From UBA6168 sp039819485 (GTDB taxonomy: Bacteria > Bacteroidota > Bacteroidia > Chitinophagales > Saprospiraceae), in assembly GCA_039819485.1 (NCBI GenBank), contig JBCBRY010000025.1:22045-86044 (forward strand): DNA of 64,000 nt. Direction: 5' to 3'. The notes under the pieces are model-generated. The model did not search any database. It saw nothing but the letters and a program-made list of their open reading frames with translations, and was not told the DNA's origin. Shown here one piece after another: positions 42,634 through 51,000 of the stretch (the stretch's first letter is position 1; every line of letters starts with the position of its first letter). The position numbers and the translations under genes are program-made.

Positions 42634-43806
42634 ATGAAAAAATTATTAGCCATATCAATCCTCCTTTCTTTGTGGGCCTGTGACCCAAAATCAGGAGGAG
42701 GAGGAAAATCTAAAACCGACATCCACCCAACCGACACGGTCAGTTTCAATTCTCCCAAAAACATCATCCTGATGGTCGGTGACGGCATGGGACTGACCCA
42801 AATCACTGCCGGTATGTATATCAATGGCAACAAACTCAATCTGGAAGAATTCAAGTACATTGGCCTGCATAAATCCTATGCTACAGATGATCTGATCACT
42901 GACTCTGCCGCAGGAGCCACGGCTTTTGCCTCTGGCACCAAAACCTATAATGGTGCCATCGGGATGGACAATGAAGGTAAACCGGTACCGACGATCATGG
43001 AAGAAGTGGAAGAACGGGGCATGTCCACAGGATTGGTAGTTACTTCCTCGATCGTCCACGCAACCCCGGCCTGTTTTTTTGCCCATCAAAAAATGCGGAG
43101 TTATAAAGAACAGATTGCCCTTGACCTGCTCGGCCTGGAGGTGGACTTCTTCGTCGGCGGAGGCAAAAAATATTTCAACCGCCGCAATGCTGACGAACGC
43201 AACCTGATTGAAGAATTGAAAGACAAGGGGTATAAAATGTCTGATTATTTCCAAAAAGACTTTTCGGATATTTCCATCAACCCCAACAAGAACTTTGGCT
43301 ACTTCACCGCCGACGAAGAGCCGATTCCCGCCATGCAGGGCCGCGATTATTTTGTAGCTGCCAGTAAGGCTGCTGTTAATTTTTTGGACAAACACGGCGA
43401 AAATGGCTTTTTCCTGATGATCGAAGGGTCTCAGATCGACTGGGGTGGCCACGCCAACAACTCCGACTACATTATTTCCGAAATGATCGAATTCGATGAG
43501 GCCATCGGCAAGGTGTTGAAGTTTGCCAAAAAGGATGGGGAAACACTGGTCATCGTCACCGCTGATCATGAAACGGGCGGCTATGCCATCAATCCCGGCT
43601 CTACCATGGACAGCATCGTGCCTGCTTTTACGACCGACAAACATACAGCCGCCCTGATCCCGGTTTTTGCCTTCGGCCCCGGCCAGGAACTATTCAGAGG
43701 GATTTATGAAAATACCGCCATTTACCATAAAATGAAAAGAGCATTGGGCATGGACGGCCAGGGCATCATGGATGAAAAGACAGAGGAAGTGCAGGGAGGG
43801 AAATGA
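42634..43806 (+). CDS. Alkaline phosphatase, lipoprotein
   Basis: A periplasmic or outer-membrane alkaline phosphatase of 390 residues. Lipoprotein signal (ISILLSLWAC, Cys16) followed by a Gly/Lys linker. Metal and catalytic motifs: Asp50 in ILMVGDGMG, nucleophile Ser91 in TDSAAGATAF, EGSQIDWGGHANN and VTADHETGGY. Releases phosphate from organic esters. A strong terminator follows. Regulation by phosphate is likely in general, but no Pho-box-like site was identified. Confidence 0.93.
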   Translation: MKKLLAISILLSLWACDPKSGGGGKSKTDIHPTDTVSFNSPKNIILMVGDGMGLTQITAGMYINGNKLNLEEFKYIGLHKSYATDDLITDSAAGATAFASGTKTYNGAIGMDNEGKPVPTIMEEVEERGMSTGLVVTSSIVHATPACFFAHQKMRSYKEQIALDLLGLEVDFFVGGGKKYFNRRNADERNLIEELKDKGYKMSDYFQKDFSDISINPNKNFGYFTADEEPIPAMQGRDYFVAASKAAVNFLDKHGENGFFLMIEGSQIDWGGHANNSDYIISEMIEFDEAIGKVLKFAKKDGETLVIVTADHETGGYAINPGSTMDSIVPAFTTDKHTAALIPVFAFGPGQELFRGIYENTAIYHKMKRALGMDGQGIMDEKTEEVQGGK

Positions 43807-43832
43807 TTTTTCATGCAGCATTTTTAACAAAA

Positions 43833-43868
43833 AAAACCTCCTCTTGAATGATTCAAGAGGAGGTTTTT
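43833..43868. terminator. Strong bidirectional terminator
   Basis: A 16-bp perfect stem (aaaacctcctcttgaa/ttcaagaggaggtttt) with a 3-base loop, A run before and T run after. It separates the phosphatase from the converging DUF2911 gene. A second, imperfect palindrome built of ggattg/caatcc words follows at about 43873-43926. Confidence 0.92.
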
Positions 43869-43927
43869 CTAATGTAGCGCGGATTGCTAATCTGAGCAGC
43901 CGTTTCTCGGATTGACAATCCGTGTTA

Positions 43928-45025
43928 CTATTTCATGGTGATTGGTAGCCTCGCCATGGTATCGTCGAAAGCGACGACCATATGTACATTTTTATCGTCT
44001 TTTTTGTCAAAGATGATGGACAATGCTTCTACCGTTTCCGGTGTTTTTGCCACCGGTACGGTCACTGAGGCGATGTTGTTTTCTTCGTCATGGCCGAATG
44101 TTCCCCAGGATGGGATGCCTTTGTGGATCACAAATTCCCAATTGGCTTCATTAGGGATTACCATGATACCATAACGGCCCTTTTTCACCTCTTTCCCATC
44201 GATGGTCACATCTTCGAAAAAAGTAATTTCCGTTGTTTCGTTCGCCCCCAAACGCCATGGCTCGCCATACTTCAACAATTCGCCAAAAATAACGCGATCT
44301 TTTTTCTGAGGACGGCTGTAGACCACTCTCACCTTTGGTTCATTCTCTGCCAATTCTTCTTCTTTCAAAAAGTTCCGCAGGCGCGAGCGGTTTGGATATT
44401 GCACCAAATCCATTGGGCTGGCATTGTCGCCATCCAGATAAACCGGGTTAAAACTGATCGGCAAAACAGCACGGGTGCGGTCCCATTCAAATACCATATT
44501 ACAATGGTTGTCATCTACCTTTTGAAAACCGATGGTAAATGACTCACGGCTGTCGGCTACATTCATGACGGGCACATTTACGTGAACCACGTCTTTTGAA
44601 ACGTCGCGGTTGGCGGCGCCGCCGATGAAACGTTCTTCGGAAATCTTGATTACCCAGTGGTCCGGGTGCGGCTCGGCAAACATGGTGTAATAACCAGCAC
44701 CAACAAATTTACCTCCGATCTCTACATTATTGGCAAAATATACTTCGGTAGCTTCATTGGCCCCCAAGCGCCAGTCTTCTCCGTATTTGACCAATTCACC
44801 AAAGATGACCCGGTCATTTTTTTTGGGGCGGCAATAAAGTATCCGGATTTGCAGTGCCGTATTTTTAGCATCACCTTCCAGGTAATTTCTCCAGGCAGCA
44901 TTGCGCGGGTATGTTGCCGCATCCATGGGGCTTTTGTCTAGGTCAGGAAACTTTAGATCCTGTCCGGTAGCGAATGAGCTGATGAAAATCAACCCAATGA
45001 GTAACAATGTATTTTTAACATTCAT
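43928..45025 (-). CDS. Secreted protein with two DUF2911 domains
   Basis: A 365-residue protein with a signal peptide (LLLIGLIFISSFATGQ) and two tandem DUF2911 domains (about 30-185 and 200-360). The duplication is obvious: DRVIFGELVKYGEDWRLGAN and DRVIFGELLKYGEPWRLGAN recur at equal positions, as do the preceding RNYLEGDAK/RNFLKEEEL segments. The function of DUF2911 is unknown; members are usually single-domain exported proteins in Bacteroidota. A TACATTTG element on the coding strand (45057-45064) lies 32 bases upstream of the ATG. Confidence 0.85.
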   Translation of the reverse strand: MNVKNTLLLIGLIFISSFATGQDLKFPDLDKSPMDAATYPRNAAWRNYLEGDAKNTALQIRILYCRPKKNDRVIFGELVKYGEDWRLGANEATEVYFANNVEIGGKFVGAGYYTMFAEPHPDHWVIKISEERFIGGAANRDVSKDVVHVNVPVMNVADSRESFTIGFQKVDDNHCNMVFEWDRTRAVLPISFNPVYLDGDNASPMDLVQYPNRSRLRNFLKEEELAENEPKVRVVYSRPQKKDRVIFGELLKYGEPWRLGANETTEITFFEDVTIDGKEVKKGRYGIMVIPNEANWEFVIHKGIPSWGTFGHDEENNIASVTVPVAKTPETVEALSIIFDKKDDKNVHMVVAFDDTMARLPITMK

Positions 45026-45368
45026 TTGCTAGAGTTTTTAAAAATGAAATAAAGTGCAAATGTAAAATAACGGGGAGTACTTATGCCTGTTCAATGGAAA
45101 ATCATGTCATGGCCGCTGGATGGAGTTTCAATAATACTTTTTAAATAGGGGGATAATACAGCCAGAAACATCTTTTTGCAAAATACTGGTCACAACCAGT
45201 AACCCCCAAAAAAAATAAAACGTCCTATTAACGTTTGAAAATGTAAACCAGCTAATTTCTCTTAATTCATCCAAAGGACTCCTTGTTTCATCTAACAGAT
45301 ATTTTTAGCGATTTGAAAATAAAGTCCTTAGCTGGCCTGAAAATTAATACGATCGACCACCCGACTAT
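45026..45368. other. Divergent intergenic region
   Basis: 343 bases between the DUF2911 gene and the ABC export operon, with no gene or long repeat. It holds a TACATTTG element for the minus strand (45057-45064) but no convincing full promoter for the plus strand. Confidence 0.5.
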
Positions 45369-46028
45369 ATGATCGAACTTAAAAACATCCGAAAATCTTA
45401 TCGGACCGAATATACCAACCTGGAAGTGCTTAAAGGCATTGATCTTACCATTGAACAAGGCGAGATGGTTTCCATCATGGGGTCGTCCGGCTCCGGCAAG
45501 TCCACCTTATTGAATATCCTCGGCATCCTCGATGAATATGATGAAGGAGAATATTGGCTCGATGGCAAGCTGATCAAGAACATCACCGAAACGCAGGCCG
45601 CCAAATACCGCAACAGCTTTATCGGTTTTGTTTTCCAGTCATTTAATTTATTGTCCTTTAAAAATGCTGCGGAAAACGTGGCCCTCCCGCTTTACTATAA
45701 AAAGATGGAACGCAAGCAACGCCTCGAAGTCGCTACTGAATACCTCGACAGGGTAGGACTAAAGGAGTGGGCCCATCACTTGCCCAACCAGATGTCAGGT
45801 GGGCAGCAACAGCGCGTCGCCATTGCACGGGCACTGGCCGCACAGCCAAAAATCATCCTGGCCGACGAGCCTACCGGCGCTCTGGACTCAAAGACGTCTT
45901 ACGAGGTCATGGACATATTTAAAAAAGTCAACCAAGAAGGAATTACCGTAATACTAGTGACCCACGAAAATGACATTGCCGAAAAAACCAAAAGAATTAT
46001 TCGCCTGAAAGATGGCCTTATCGAGTAA
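45369..46028 (+). CDS. ABC transporter ATP-binding protein, MacB/LolD type
   Basis: ATPase of an export complex, 219 residues. Walker A (GSSGSGKST), Q-loop (FVFQSFNLL), signature (MSGGQQQRVAIARAL), Walker B (KIILADEPTGALD) and switch His (LVTHEND) are all present. It is the first gene of an operon that continues with two FtsX-like permeases and a membrane-fusion protein. The stop codon lies at the edge of a word-type repeat that separates it from the first permease gene. Confidence 0.93.
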   Translation: MIELKNIRKSYRTEYTNLEVLKGIDLTIEQGEMVSIMGSSGSGKSTLLNILGILDEYDEGEYWLDGKLIKNITETQAAKYRNSFIGFVFQSFNLLSFKNAAENVALPLYYKKMERKQRLEVATEYLDRVGLKEWAHHLPNQMSGGQQQRVAIARALAAQPKIILADEPTGALDSKTSYEVMDIFKKVNQEGITVILVTHENDIAEKTKRIIRLKDGLIE

Positions 46029-46103
46029 TGAAAAATGAAGAATGCAAAATGAAGAATATTTTCTGTTTTGCATTTTTCATTCTTCATTTTGCATTCTTCA
46101 TTA
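46026..46103. repeat. Word-type inverted repeat within the ABC operon, copy 1
   Basis: Made of gaagaatgcaaaatg words on the left and their complements (cattttgcattcttc) on the right, pairing around a central tattttctgttttg stretch. It starts at the ATPase stop codon and ends just before the first permease ATG. Nearly the same sequence occupies the next gap of the operon (47353-47418). Confidence 0.9.
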
Positions 46104-46107
46104 AAAC

Positions 46108-47352
46108 ATGTTCGACTACGATAAATGGCAGGAAATATTTGAATCGCTGAAGAAGCACAAGCTGCGGACACTGCTGACGGCCTTTGCCGTGTGGTGGGGC
46201 ATTTTTATGTTGGTCATTTTATTGGGCGCAGGCAATGGGCTGCAAAACAGCTTTGAAAAGAATTTTGGCGACGATGCCATCAACAGTATTTGGCTCTACC
46301 CCGACCGCACGTCCGAGCCACACAAAGGATTGCCAGTCGGCCGGCGGGTCAGGTTTGACAACGAAGATTTTAATTTATTGAGGAACCATGTTGAAGGAGT
46401 CGAACATTTAACCGGGCGTTTTTGGCTGGGTGGTGATTTGGTAATTGAAAACAGAGGAAAAACTTTGTCGTTCGATGTTCGCTCGGTACACCCTGACCAT
46501 TTATTCATTGAGAATACTTTGATGCGGGAAGGTCGCTATTTAAATGAATCGGATATACACGAACGAAGAAAAGTATGTGTCATCGGAAGGCTGGTAAAAG
46601 AAGGTTTCTTTAAATCGGGCGAACCCGTAATCGGCGAGCACATCACCATTAAAGGAACAAAATTTAAAGTGGTCGGAATATTTGAGGATGAAGGGCATTT
46701 GAACGAAATGCGTAAAATATATATTCCCATCACTACTGCGCAACGAATATATTCCACGGAAGACCGCATCCATCAATTAATACTCACTGTGGGCGATGCC
46801 ACCCTTGAAGAATCAAAAATAATTGAAAATAATATCCGGCAAGAGTTAGCAGCCAAACATGATTTTGCTCCCATCGACAAACAAGCCGTTTATATTTCCA
46901 ATAATATTGAAGAATACGAACAATTCCAGATGATTTTTCTGGGCATTAAATTTTTCATCTGGTTTGTTGGTATCGGGAGTATTATCGCAGGTGTGGTTGG
47001 AGTCAGCAATATCATGCTCATTATCGTAAAGGACCGCACCAAAGAAATTGGGATTCGAAAAGCCATGGGCGCCACGCCGCGTTCCATTATCTCCATGATT
47101 TTACAAGAAGCTATATTCTTAACGGGCACCGCAGGATATTTAGGTTTGCTTTGTGGCTTTGGGGTGGTATATGCCCTTCAGTCTTTTATGACAGAAAACG
47201 AAATAGAAACCGAATTTTTTTATAATCCCGAAGTGGATTTTATGAGCGTCTTGACTGCCTTGATTTTTCTCGTATGCTGCGGCACCCTGGCGGGATTAAT
47301 TCCTGCTATAAAAGCCGTGCGGGTGAATCCGGTAACGGCCATGCGACAATAA
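46108..47352 (+). CDS. ABC transporter permease, MacB/FtsX type (first copy)
   Basis: A 414-residue permease with the MacB layout: cytoplasmic start (MFDYDKWQEIFESLKKHKLR), TM1 (AFAVWWGIFMLVILLGAG), a large periplasmic domain (about 55-280), then three C-terminal helices including FIWFVGIGSIIAGVVGVSN, the coupling segment VKDRTKEIGIRKAMGATPRS and a final pair ending PVTAMRQ. It is paralogous to the next gene, with near-identical ends and a more divergent periplasmic domain, which suggests tandem duplication and a possible heterodimer. Confidence 0.92.
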   Translation: MFDYDKWQEIFESLKKHKLRTLLTAFAVWWGIFMLVILLGAGNGLQNSFEKNFGDDAINSIWLYPDRTSEPHKGLPVGRRVRFDNEDFNLLRNHVEGVEHLTGRFWLGGDLVIENRGKTLSFDVRSVHPDHLFIENTLMREGRYLNESDIHERRKVCVIGRLVKEGFFKSGEPVIGEHITIKGTKFKVVGIFEDEGHLNEMRKIYIPITTAQRIYSTEDRIHQLILTVGDATLEESKIIENNIRQELAAKHDFAPIDKQAVYISNNIEEYEQFQMIFLGIKFFIWFVGIGSIIAGVVGVSNIMLIIVKDRTKEIGIRKAMGATPRSIISMILQEAIFLTGTAGYLGLLCGFGVVYALQSFMTENEIETEFFYNPEVDFMSVLTALIFLVCCGTLAGLIPAIKAVRVNPVTAMRQ

Positions 47353-47418
47353 ATTAATGAAGAATGCAAAATGAAGAATGAAGAATATTCTTCATTTTGC
47401 ATTCTTCATTTTTCATTA
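47353..47418. repeat. Word-type inverted repeat within the ABC operon, copy 2
   Basis: The same gaagaatgcaaaatg words as at 46026-46103, here centred on gaagaatattcttc. The order of words in the two arms is shuffled by one unit, so pairing is in register over only about 20 bases at a time. It fills the whole gap between the paralogous permease genes. Confidence 0.9.
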
Positions 47419-47425
47419 AATAAAA

Positions 47426-48670
47426 ATGTTCGATTACGATAAGTGGCAGGAAATATTTGGTACGATCAGAAAAAACAAGCTGCGTACTTTTTTAACGGCA
47501 CTTGGTGTGTGGTGGGGTATTTTTATGCTCATCGTTTTGATGGGCGCAGGTACGGGCCTGGAAAATGGTGTTTTTAGTTTATTTGGCGGACATGCCCGCA
47601 ATGCATTATATGTTTGGACACAAAGAACAACTTTGCCTTACCAGGGTCTCCCTCCGGGCCGTTTTGCCCGGTTAAACAATGATGATATAAAAGCCATTAA
47701 GACGCATTTTTCCAAAGAAATAGAATATATGGCACCGCGGCTCTGGGTACACAACGGCGAGGTATCACACGAGGATAAAAGTGGTGCTTTTGAAGTGCGG
47801 GGCGAAGGGCCCGATGTTATTCACATTGATGCTTTTGAATTAACGAAAGGACGGTTTATCAATCAACTGGATATGGAGCAGCGGCGTAAAACGGCGGTGA
47901 TCGGAAAAAGAGTGGCAGAGACTTTATTCCCAGATGAAAAAAATCCAATCGGTAACTTTATTAAATTTAATGGCGTGGATTATATGGTGGTCGGCACGTT
48001 TCAATCTGACCGCCGCGGTGAGGATGCAGAGGAAGATAATAAGTCAATTTTTATTCCATTAGCTACCGCTCAGCAAGTAACCAATAATCCAAACCGAATT
48101 GGTTGGTTCGTTTGTACCATTGATACAAAATATGATATTTATAAAGTGCAGGACGGCATTATTGGGCTTTTAAAAGAACGACATAAAATTCACCCGGATG
48201 ATGAACAAGGCGTACGGGGAAATAATGTGACAGAAGAAGTGAAAGAATTGAATGGACTGTTTACAGGTATTAAATTTTTGGTTTGGTTTGTTGGTATCGG
48301 GAGTCTATTCGCGGGGATTATTGGCGTCGGAAATATTATGCTCATTATTGTGAAAGACCGTACTAAAGAAATTGGAATTCGGAAAGCCATGGGCGCTACT
48401 CCCCGTTCCATCGTCAGCATGATTTTATTGGAGTCGGTTTTTATTACGCTGATCGCCGGATATATCGGATTAATTTCCAGCATTGGTTTGGTTTATTTAA
48501 TGAAGGTGGCAGCCGGTACGGATGTGCCGTTTTTTTTAAATCCACAGATTAAACTGGGCGTCGGTATTGCCGCAGTTTTAATATTGGTGATTGCCGGTGC
48601 GCTGACTGGTTTAGTGCCGGCATTACAGGCTTCACGAATTAACCCCGTAGAAGCATTAAGAGACGAGTAA
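47426..48670 (+). CDS. ABC transporter permease, MacB/FtsX type (second copy)
   Basis: A 414-residue paralogue of the preceding permease. Same start (MFDYDKWQEIFGTIRKNKLR), same TM1 region (GVWWGIFMLIVLMGAG) and coupling segment (VKDRTKEIGIRKAMGATPRS), with a different periplasmic domain (for example AEEDNKSIFIPLATAQQVT). Ends NPVEALRDE. With the ATPase and the other permease it would form the inner-membrane part of a tripartite exporter. Confidence 0.92.
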   Translation: MFDYDKWQEIFGTIRKNKLRTFLTALGVWWGIFMLIVLMGAGTGLENGVFSLFGGHARNALYVWTQRTTLPYQGLPPGRFARLNNDDIKAIKTHFSKEIEYMAPRLWVHNGEVSHEDKSGAFEVRGEGPDVIHIDAFELTKGRFINQLDMEQRRKTAVIGKRVAETLFPDEKNPIGNFIKFNGVDYMVVGTFQSDRRGEDAEEDNKSIFIPLATAQQVTNNPNRIGWFVCTIDTKYDIYKVQDGIIGLLKERHKIHPDDEQGVRGNNVTEEVKELNGLFTGIKFLVWFVGIGSLFAGIIGVGNIMLIIVKDRTKEIGIRKAMGATPRSIVSMILLESVFITLIAGYIGLISSIGLVYLMKVAAGTDVPFFLNPQIKLGVGIAAVLILVIAGALTGLVPALQASRINPVEALRDE

Positions 48671-48831
48671 GTAGTTTAAAAATGACTTTCTTTTTTTAAT
48701 ACATAGAATACAATGGGCCACAACTTGTCCCGTATTTTAATCAGGATAAAAATTTATCAGAATTAACTATCCCGATTAAAGAATGGATCAAGTTGTGCCT
48801 CATGTGCCCTAGGTGTTTAAATAAAAACAAT

Positions 48832-50070
48832 ATGAATAAAGGATGTATCATTTCATTGGTGTCAGTCTTTGGAATTTTATCCATTGTGCTCGGTGTTTAT
48901 TTTTATAATCAAAGTAAAAAAGATCCCGTTAGTTACGACACGGAAAAACCATTCGTTACGGATATCATAAAAAAAACCGTAGCCACCGGGGCAGTTAAAC
49001 CGCGAAAAGAAGTACAAATAAAACCACAGGTTTCGGGGGTGGTCGATCAAATATTTGTGGAGGCTGGACAAATGGTGAAAAAAGGAGATAAGATTGCCCG
49101 CATTAAATTGGTACCAAATCAATTAAATATCAATAATGCACAATCATCGGTTGAACTGGCGCGCATCAGGTACGATCAGGCCAAGCGAGAACTTAACCGT
49201 CAAAAAGAAGTGTTTAGCAAAAAATTGGATGTAGAAACAGCTCGGGCCAATTTTGAAAATGCGAGACAGGAAGACGAGCGGAATAAAAAATTATTTGCCG
49301 ACGGTGTTATTTCCGAGCAAGCTTATCAACAGATAAAAAGGGATTTAAAAATTGCCAAAGCAGAATTTGAAAACAGGGAATTGTTATCCACCAATAATTT
49401 AAAACAATTCGAAGAAGATATGGATATCCGTAAACAGGAATTAAATGCTGCTGTCGATAATTTGCAATTATTAAGAGAAGGGGCAACTAAAAATTCGGCA
49501 CAGGTGGCCAATGTTGTCGTCACCACCGTGGACGGGATGGTACTCGATGTACCAGTGGAAGAAGGAACTTCCGTGATTGAAAGAAATAATTTTAATGAAG
49601 GAACCAGCATCGCCATCGTGGCCGATATGAACTCTTTGATATTTGAAGGAAAAGTCGACGAATCGGATGTTGGAAAATTAAAAGAGGGCATGCCACTGGA
49701 ATTAACTGTGGGGGCAATTGAAGATAAAAAATTCGGTGCCACTTTAGAGTATATCGCACCAAAAGGAAACCTCGAAGAAGGCACTGTAAAATTTGAAGTG
49801 CGGGCCGCCATCGCTTCCAATACTGATGTTTTTTTACGGGCCGGTTATAGTGCCAGTGCCGATATTATTTTGGATAAAAAAGAAGACGTCGTTGCGATCA
49901 AAGAGCGGGATATTATTTTTGAAGGCGATACTTCTTTTGTCGAAATTGCAACGGGCGATCAGGTATTCGAGAAAAAAGAAGTGCAGTTAGGACTATCGGA
50001 CGGCATTCAAATTGAAGTGGTGAATGGACTGGATACGACGACACAAATCAAGGTGCAAAAGAAACTTTAA
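48832..50070 (+). CDS. Periplasmic adaptor (membrane-fusion) subunit, HlyD/MacA type
   Basis: The 412-residue adaptor joining the ABC exporter to an outer-membrane channel. One N-terminal membrane helix (IISLVSVFGILSIVLGVYF), a lipoyl-like half (VQIKPQVSGVVDQIFVEAGQ), a long coiled-coil hairpin (about 100-210), the second lipoyl half and a beta-barrel (VDESDVGKLKEGMPLELTV), and a membrane-proximal domain. The ATG at 48832 (MNKGCIIS) is preferred to an upstream in-frame one at 48793. No TolC-like gene is in the window. Substrate unknown; MacAB-type pumps export peptides, macrolides or lipids. Confidence 0.9.
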   Translation: MNKGCIISLVSVFGILSIVLGVYFYNQSKKDPVSYDTEKPFVTDIIKKTVATGAVKPRKEVQIKPQVSGVVDQIFVEAGQMVKKGDKIARIKLVPNQLNINNAQSSVELARIRYDQAKRELNRQKEVFSKKLDVETARANFENARQEDERNKKLFADGVISEQAYQQIKRDLKIAKAEFENRELLSTNNLKQFEEDMDIRKQELNAAVDNLQLLREGATKNSAQVANVVVTTVDGMVLDVPVEEGTSVIERNNFNEGTSIAIVADMNSLIFEGKVDESDVGKLKEGMPLELTVGAIEDKKFGATLEYIAPKGNLEEGTVKFEVRAAIASNTDVFLRAGYSASADIILDKKEDVVAIKERDIIFEGDTSFVEIATGDQVFEKKEVQLGLSDGIQIEVVNGLDTTTQIKVQKKL

Positions 50071-50078
50071 TTTTTAAT

Positions 50079-50149
50079 AAACACATAGGCACATAGGACA
50101 CATAGAAATTCATAAGAAAAAACCATGTATCCTATGTGCCTATGTGTTT
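50079..50149. repeat. Word-type inverted repeat, acacata family, copy 2
   Basis: Perfect 19-bp outer arms (aaacacataggcacatagg at 50079-50097 and its complement at 50131-50149), each made of two acatagg words, with a third word in the loop. It lies between converging genes and may act as a bidirectional terminator. It shares its words with 26959-27023. Confidence 0.9.
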
Positions 50150-50154
50150 TCTTT

Positions 50155-50631
50155 TTATTGTATCAGGCTTTCCAGTTCATGGTTATAATCATACTGTAAA
50201 TCTTCATGCAATTTTAAAATTGCCGCTCTTATTTTTTTTATTTGGCCATTGTATAAATTTGATAATACGCGGCTCCGATTAATGGGAATTCTATCTTCTA
50301 TTAATTTTTGACAAAAATAAATTCGCAACTCCACCTCCGTTTCTTTAATTCCGGAATACCTTATTTTTTTATCCAGGTTGCGCAATACTTTTCGCAGGCT
50401 TTTTTTTAAATAATAAATACTCCATTTATTTAAAGCCGTCATTTGTTCGTCTATTTCATATTTTATGGAATTAATATAGTGGCTTTCATTTTCCGATTCG
50501 TACAATAAATAAGTCAACAATTCTTTGTTGTCCTTTTTAAAACGGGCCAAACGAAGAATGGTGTTCACCAGTTCAGCGGGCTCCCGTTCTTTTAATTCTT
50601 TTTTTATTTCAGTGATGGTAGCTGCTTTCAT
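50155..50631 (-). CDS. Hypothetical helical protein (158 aa)
   Basis: No family recognised. A small basic, Lys- and Leu-rich protein predicted to be almost all helical (LKEREPAELVNTILRLARFK, KSLRKVLRNLDKKIRY, QIKKIRAAILKLHEDLQYD), without signal peptide or membrane segment. Helical repeats of the HEAT kind are possible. It stands alone between an exporter operon and a ctctg-family inverted repeat. Confidence 0.65.
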   Translation of the reverse strand: MKAATITEIKKELKEREPAELVNTILRLARFKKDNKELLTYLLYESENESHYINSIKYEIDEQMTALNKWSIYYLKKSLRKVLRNLDKKIRYSGIKETEVELRIYFCQKLIEDRIPINRSRVLSNLYNGQIKKIRAAILKLHEDLQYDYNHELESLIQ

Positions 50632-50651
50632 TATTTAATTTTCTCTTTCCC

Positions 50652-50744
50652 AACTCTGTTTTTTTAACTCTGTTCCAACTCTGTACAATTATTTTTTTGT
50701 TACACAGAGACAAAACGGAGAACAAGACAGAGTTGAAACAGAGG
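50652..50744. repeat. Word-type inverted repeat, ctctg family, copy 3
   Basis: Left arm of aactctgtt words (about 50652-50688), right arm of acagag/acggag words (about 50698-50744). It lies between two divergent genes, so it is upstream of both. The rest of the gap to 51000 shows no gene; it is AT-rich leader for the DUF1080 gene. Confidence 0.8.
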
Positions 50745-51000
50745 CTGTATTCCAACTGGACAAATAGGATAAATGGCAAATTAATCAATAATTTCTTTGA
50801 ATTTTAAATTCCTGTTACCTTTGGTGCCAACCTGTACGGCCAAATATTTCATTCTTTTTTAAAATTTCCATTCCGTCGTCATCTTCATTTTTGCCTTTTC
50901 ATTTTCCGACTATTAAAGCTTGACGTGTAAAAAAGTTTTCATAGTTGACATTCGAAGGTATTTGACGTGACTGGACCGGCAATGTAATTTAATTAAATTG

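Noticed and set aside
46026..47418. CRISPR array or direct-repeat array
   Set aside because: The repeated words pair with each other as inverted repeats, vary in length and lack regular unique spacers.
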